In this document: positions 5,590 to 8,232 of the stretch, piece after piece
Layout of the letters: each line of letters opens with the position of its first letter
How positions within the stretch are numbered: the stretch's first letter is position 1
Source: Candidatus Latescibacterota bacterium
GTDB lineage: Bacteria > JAAXHH01
Assembly (NCBI GenBank): GCA_022821935.1
Contig: JAJECR010000166.1
Coordinates: forward strand, 1-8,232
Length of the DNA: 8,232 nucleotides
Reading direction: 5' to 3'
The notes under the pieces: model-generated
Told to the model about the DNA's origin: nothing
The model's database searches: none
What the model saw: only the letters and a program-made list of their open reading frames with translations
Position numbers and translations under genes: made by a program

Positions 5590-6778
5590 CGCCGCTCCCG
5601 GGTTGCCTGAGGCGGAGCGCCCTGTCCTTGAGGCCGTCTCGGCGGATACGATAGGAGGCCTCGTCAAGCCCTCCCGACTCGTACTGGTCGTCCAGTTCGG
5701 ACATGGCCTTTATGATCGCGGCGTATTTCCGCTCGTCCTCCGGCGAGAGATCGCTCAGGGCCGGGGGTTCGTCCGGCTGCTCGGGTTTCACCCGGATACC
5801 AACGACAAGACCGGCGGCCACGATGAGCACCACGAATCCGAGCATGCCCCACTTCATGACGTCCTGCCAGACCAGGACGCTGGGGAAGGCGACCTGTACC
5901 GACATGCCCTTTCCCACGCCCACACGGTTCGACAGCAACAGGTATTCGTCATCGCCAACCTGCTGCACCCCGTCGTTGGTCAGATTGGTGGCGGTTACGT
6001 TCTCGTTGCTCGGCGAAACCAGTACCTGGACGCGGGCGATGTCGTAATCCATCTGCCTCGTGAACCGGTGATCGATGGACGCTCGGTCCACGTTGTAGGC
6101 GTACACAATCCGGGCAACCCCGGGGGCTATGGGCGCCGAGAACAACAGGCCGCGGTCGGTATGCTGGAGCCCCTCCACCATCGGCTGCAGTCCGAACGCA
6201 GCCGCGGGCAGGGAATAGACGAGTCCCAGGCCGGTATCGGGCAGCGGCGCGAACGTCAGGTTGCCTCTGTTCTCCACGACGATGATTTCCGTGACGTTCA
6301 GTACCTCGGGGCCGGTATCTATGACCAGGTGGACCGCGCTATGGACCAGAGCGGTTTCATCGGTCGTGATATCGTATACCTGGAGTAGCGTTTCCCGACG
6401 GCCGGCGCCCGGTTGCAGGGGAACGTGTTCGGTCAGGTAGGGCATCTCCAGGTACCTGGTGGCGACCACGTAGAGCGACCCGTCGGCAGTCAGGCCGGTG
6501 AACTCGTACCGGCCCTCGCGGTCTGTGACGACCCGGGCCAGCGTCTCCTCGTTGGTCACGTCGCTGTTGTATCGCAGCAGGGTCACCGCGTGTCCCGCCA
6601 TCGGCAGACCGGTGGTACCGTTCACGACGGTGAGTCCGATGCCGCCGGTTTCCTGGGAATGCGCCGGCCGGTTCAGAATGACCGCATAGACCACGCAGAC
6701 CGCCAGGGATACACGGGCAATCAGGGCCGCATAAAAAACAAAAAGCCCCGAAGGGCTGGAAACGCTGATATGTCTCAA
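5582..6778 (-). CDS. Membrane protein with periplasmic carboxypeptidase-regulatory-like domain and CcmI-like cytosolic tail; candidate Ccm accessory factor
   Basis: I do not recognise a named family for the whole 398-residue protein. It has a long N-terminal hydrophobic signal (about 11-35, ending near AHSQ 39-42) and a beta-rich domain at about 46-115 with the phrases GTTGLPMAGHAVTLL and TDREGRYEFTGL, typical of carboxypeptidase-regulatory/CNA-B-like folds. A second beta-rich region follows (120-300), then a membrane helix at about 311-330 and a short cytosolic part. Residues 356-388 (key pattern Glu-Leu-Asp, Tyr, Gly-Gly-Leu, Tyr-x-x-x-Arg) resemble the N-terminal helical segment of CcmI and a similar segment in the next protein upstream. 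The mature part has no cysteine, so it is not a thiol oxidoreductase. The start is uncertain: TTG at 6778 is preceded by GGTGAT, but an intrinsic terminator lies within codons 8-16, and initiation further down (near codons 19-20) would leave a compact signal peptide. Its end overlaps ccmA by eight bases. Confidence 0.7.
   Translation of the reverse strand: MRHISVSSPSGLFVFYAALIARVSLAVCVVYAVILNRPAHSQETGGIGLTVVNGTTGLPMAGHAVTLLRYNSDVTNEETLARVVTDREGRYEFTGLTADGSLYVVATRYLEMPYLTEHVPLQPGAGRRETLLQVYDITTDETALVHSAVHLVIDTGPEVLNVTEIIVVENRGNLTFAPLPDTGLGLVYSLPAAAFGLQPMVEGLQHTDRGLLFSAPIAPGVARIVYAYNVDRASIDHRFTRQMDYDIARVQVLVSPSNENVTATNLTNDGVQQVGDDEYLLLSNRVGVGKGMSVQVAFPSVLVWQDVMKWGMLGFVVLIVAAGLVVGIRVKPEQPDEPPALSDLSPEDERKYAAIIKAMSELDDQYESGGLDEASYRIRRDGLKDRALRLRQPGSGDG
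5595..5599 (-). promoter_or_regulatory. Ribosome binding site of ccmA
   Basis: GGGAG on the minus strand is five bases before the ATG at 5589, within the final codons of the upstream gene. It favours this start over the longer frame. Confidence 0.55.
6732..6757 (-). terminator. Intrinsic (rho-independent) terminator inside the ccm cluster
   Basis: On the minus strand AGCCC-TTCG-GGGCT (6744-6757) forms a five-pair stem with the very stable UUCG tetraloop. It is followed directly by TTTTTGTTTTTT. This is a textbook terminator shape. It begins 31 bases after the zinc-ribbon gene stops and before ccmA, so it could end or thin out the ccmE transcript. No matching T-tract exists on the plus strand side. 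Confidence 0.8.
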
Positions 6779-6788
6779 GGAATCACCA

Positions 6789-7355
6789 TCACGTCAGTTT
6801 TTCTCCGCACTGCGCGCAGAAGTTGGCAGTGGCCGGGTTTTCGGTCCCGCAACTGGTGCAGGTAATACGCTTCAGTGAAACGCCGCACTCGACGCAGAAG
6901 TTGGCCGATGCCTTGTTGATCGTACCGCAATGCATGCATGACACGCCGCTAACGGCCAGAACGGGCTGCTCGTCGGCAGCCTTGCTTTCTTCGTCAGACA
7001 CATCCACGGCGGTCGCCGCGGAATCCCTGCGGCGCCGGAGCTCCAGCACGGCTTCTTCAATCTGTTCCCCGACGGGCAGGCCGGAGGCGGCCGTCCGGTC
7101 CAGTTCGTCAAGCACGTCGGACGCTTCCTTCATGTACTCCTGCCGGAGCGCCTCGTGATCCTCGGCGGCCAGCTTGCCCATGTTGTAATCGATATTCAAT
7201 TCGCGGATGGCCGAATAGATGAAGTCCTTCTTCTTCAGCAGATCGTCCCGGCGGGACCGGGCGGTCCACGGCCGGTTGCCCGACCTTTCCAGCATCGGAC
7301 TGATCATGAATGCCAGCACGCCCAGTGCGAGCAGTCCGCATGCGACCAGTGTCAT
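6789..7355 (-). CDS. Membrane-anchored double zinc-ribbon protein with CcmI-like segment; candidate Ccm accessory factor
   Basis: The 188-residue protein has one N-terminal membrane helix (2-22), then an arginine-rich stretch and a helical segment at 39-75 (FIYSAIRELNIDYNMGKL) that resembles the CcmI N-terminal region. A variable acidic linker leads to two C-terminal zinc ribbons: Cys140, 143, 154, 157 and Cys166, 169, 180, 183, each C-x2-C-x10-C-x2-C. With the helix at the N-terminus and Arg residues after it, the ribbons should lie in the cytosol. The ATG at 7355 puts the helix right at the start; GGAGGA lies upstream but with a long spacing of about 13 bases. A TTG start at 7400 is possible but adds polar residues. 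ccmE ends 54 bases upstream. Role unknown; position suggests a part in cytochrome c maturation, and a metal-binding or protein-protein role is inferred. Confidence 0.8.
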   Translation of the reverse strand: MTLVACGLLALGVLAFMISPMLERSGNRPWTARSRRDDLLKKKDFIYSAIRELNIDYNMGKLAAEDHEALRQEYMKEASDVLDELDRTAASGLPVGEQIEEAVLELRRRRDSAATAVDVSDEESKAADEQPVLAVSGVSCMHCGTINKASANFCVECGVSLKRITCTSCGTENPATANFCAQCGEKLT

Positions 7356-7409
7356 AGTCCGATCCGGCTCCTCCCATACGCGCCCCGGTCGAACCGCCAA
7401 TTCAAAAGG

Positions 7410-7883
7410 CTAGGATCGGGGAAGCTGTTCCGGCGACTTGGGCTCGGTCTGCTCATACTGTCCGTATCCCTCCTCGCTCTCGTACTTGGACGGACACTTG
7501 GCGTACAGTGTATGGGCGTTGAACGTCCCGTCCCGGGCATACCCGCCTTCCAGGACCACTTCCGATTCGTCCCTGAAAGTGTCCGGAACCACGCCGGTAT
7601 ATACGACGGGGGCCTGCTCACCGCCCTCGTGGGCGATGAAGCGGATGCGCAGGGTGCCCACGTCATCGCGCTGGATCGACCCGTTCACGACCTTGCCGTG
7701 CAGGCGCATGTTCTCGTCGTAGTCCAGGTCGCCCGACTCGATGGCGGCCTTCAGTTCGCTCACCGTCAGGTAGTACATCGTCGCGTCGGTCGCCCCGGTA
7801 TAGATCAGATAGCCAATGGCGGCGATCACCAGGCCAAAGCCGACCAGGAATTTTCGCTGCTTCTTCCGCTTGCGGTTTTCCAT
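7410..7883 (-). CDS. ccmE: Cytochrome c maturation heme chaperone CcmE, cysteine-type (CxxxY)
   Basis: CcmE binds heme covalently on the outer face of the inner membrane and passes it to the heme lyase. The 157-residue protein has a strongly basic n-region (MENRKRKKQRK), a membrane anchor at 12-28 and a beta-barrel (OB-fold) domain at about 40-127 with YYLTVSEL, MRLHGKVV, FIAHEGGE, VVYTGVVPDTF and EVVLEGGY. The heme attachment site reads A-K-C-P-S-K-Y (128-134): Cys130 replaces the classical His, and Tyr134 is kept. A CxxxY form is known from Desulfovibrio-type and archaeal Ccm systems. The ATG at 7883 has GGAG six bases before it; a TTG at 7952 falls within the likely promoter and is rejected. 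It is the first gene of the minus-strand cluster. The C-terminal tail is acidic and flexible. Confidence 0.95.
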   Translation of the reverse strand: MENRKRKKQRKFLVGFGLVIAAIGYLIYTGATDATMYYLTVSELKAAIESGDLDYDENMRLHGKVVNGSIQRDDVGTLRIRFIAHEGGEQAPVVYTGVVPDTFRDESEVVLEGGYARDGTFNAHTLYAKCPSKYESEEGYGQYEQTEPKSPEQLPRS

Positions 7884-7889
7884 GCTGTG

Positions 7890-7893
7890 CTCC
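7890..7893 (-). promoter_or_regulatory. Ribosome binding site of ccmE
   Basis: GGAG on the minus strand lies six bases before the ATG at 7883 and fixes this as the start in preference to the upstream TTG. Confidence 0.65.
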
Positions 7894-7923
7894 GTACTTT
7901 GTCTCGTCTCGTGTGACCCACGC

Positions 7924-7952
7924 AATATAGGCGAACCAGCCTGTTCCGGCAA
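7924..7952 (-). promoter_or_regulatory. Sigma70-type promoter of the ccm operon
   Basis: On the minus strand TTGCCG (7947-7952, 4 of 6) and TATATT (7924-7929, 5 of 6) are exactly 17 bases apart. Transcription would start near 7917, leaving a leader of about 35 bases with the ccmE Shine-Dalgarno. It is the best promoter match in the window. Confidence 0.6.
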
Positions 7953-8043
7953 GCACTATTTAAACGCCGGCCAGGCCTCTGGAAGCCTGCGGACTGGTGC
8001 TTTCACCGGCCTGAAACCCCGTGTTCCGCAGGGGCGAATGTGC

Positions 8044-8072
8044 TTGACACCCGGCGGGGTCATCCATACCTT
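8044..8072 (+). promoter_or_regulatory. Possible promoter for the right-hand gene
   Basis: A perfect TTGACA (8044-8049) precedes TACCTT (8067-8072) by 17 bases. The -10 matches only 3 of 6 positions. A leader of about 105 bases would follow. I looked for a sigma54-type GG/GC pair here, which some glnA genes use, and saw none. Confidence 0.35.
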
Positions 8073-8184
8073 ACGCCGGAGTCAACCCCATCAGGAGACA
8101 CGTCGAGGGTTCATGGCGCCTGCCCCTTAACCGCCCGTTCTCGTACCCCGGTCGCCCCGGTCCGGCTTTCCCTTCAGGAGCATC

Positions 8185-8232
8185 ATGTCCGCCTTCACTT
8201 CTGCCCAGGATGTCATTCAGCGCTTCGAAGCA
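8185..8232 (+). CDS. Start of a gene cut by the window edge; possibly glutamine synthetase
   Basis: Only 16 codons are visible (MSAFTSAQDVIQRFEA). The ATG at 8185 has AGGAG (8176-8180) four bases before it, and the frame is open to the edge. The pattern F-T-x-A-x-D-V-I is like the N-terminus of type I glutamine synthetases, in which a short helix precedes the strand 'VDLRFTD'. That decisive part lies beyond the window, so the identity is a guess and the gene could be unrelated. That a real gene begins here is more secure than its name. Confidence 0.45.
   Translation, partial: MSAFTSAQDVIQRFEA

Larger units (their letters stand above)
7884..8184. other. Divergent intergenic region between ccmE and the right-hand gene
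   Basis: About 300 bases separate two genes read away from each other. It holds a good minus-strand promoter (7924-7952), a plausible plus-strand promoter (8044-8072), and a hairpin CTGGTG-CTTT-CACCGG at about 7994-8009 between the two. A five-codon open frame with a start at 8113 (Met-Ala-Pro-Ala-Pro) lies in the plus-strand leader, probably by chance. No larger gene is credible here. Confidence 0.6.

Noticed and set aside
5372..6388. Plus-strand open frame of 338 codons opposite ccmA and the carboxypeptidase-regulatory-like gene
   Set aside because: It covers the antisense of Walker A and of a coherent membrane protein; no motif or ribosome binding site supports it.
7884..7952. Longer ccmE beginning at a TTG at 7952
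   Set aside because: The added 23 residues are polar, they precede a perfect basic signal-anchor start, and the TTG is part of the likely -35 box; ATG 7883 has its own GGAG.
8113..8130. Five-codon leader peptide (Met-Ala-Pro-Ala-Pro) before the right-hand gene
   Set aside because: Too short, without regulatory codons of a clear amino acid or a paired attenuator; most likely chance.

Overview
The window looks like chromosome from a GC-rich, Gram-negative-type bacterium that matures c-type cytochromes with a Ccm (System I) pathway. A lipoprotein-like Ig-domain protein with a Thr/Lys/Pro-rich linker and a Ccm operon carrying the cysteine form of CcmE would fit an uncultured Gemmatimonadota/Latescibacterota-like lineage. 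That placement is an inference from style, not from a marker gene. There are no rRNA or tRNA genes, CRISPR arrays, integrases or insertion sequences that I can see.

Layout from left to right. (1) Positions 1-437, minus strand: the N-terminal part of a secreted bacterial Ig-like (Big_2) protein whose frame breaks near position 43; the coding sense resumes in another frame up to the window edge. (2) Positions 438-741: an AT-richer non-coding stretch with small hairpins and possible promoters. (3) Positions 742-2362, plus strand: ecfT then truA, a pair also found together in Firmicutes, but here without the ecfA ATPase genes that usually precede them. (4) Positions 2338-7883, minus strand: one long gene cluster read right to left, ccmE - membrane zinc-ribbon protein - membrane carboxypeptidase-regulatory-like protein - ccmA - ccmB - ccmC - ccmD-like - trmJ. 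Its last gene overlaps truA tail to tail by 25 bases. (5) Positions 7884-8184: a divergent promoter region. (6) From 8185, plus strand: the first 16 codons of a gene that may be glutamine synthetase.

How the genes work together: CcmA/CcmB/CcmC/CcmD would load heme onto the periplasmic chaperone CcmE and release it. CcmE has Cys-Pro-Ser-Lys-Tyr where the classical protein has His-x-x-x-Tyr, which marks the less-studied cysteine-type Ccm system. Two extra membrane proteins between ccmE and ccmA are not part of the textbook set. Both carry a similar short helical segment that resembles the N-terminal part of CcmI, and I regard them as candidate accessory factors. An intrinsic terminator sits between these two genes, so ccmE and the zinc-ribbon gene may be transcribed more than the ABC-transporter part. 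The heme lyase CcmF and the thiol proteins CcmG/CcmH are not in the window. truA and trmJ are tRNA-modification enzymes of unrelated families that happen to converge.
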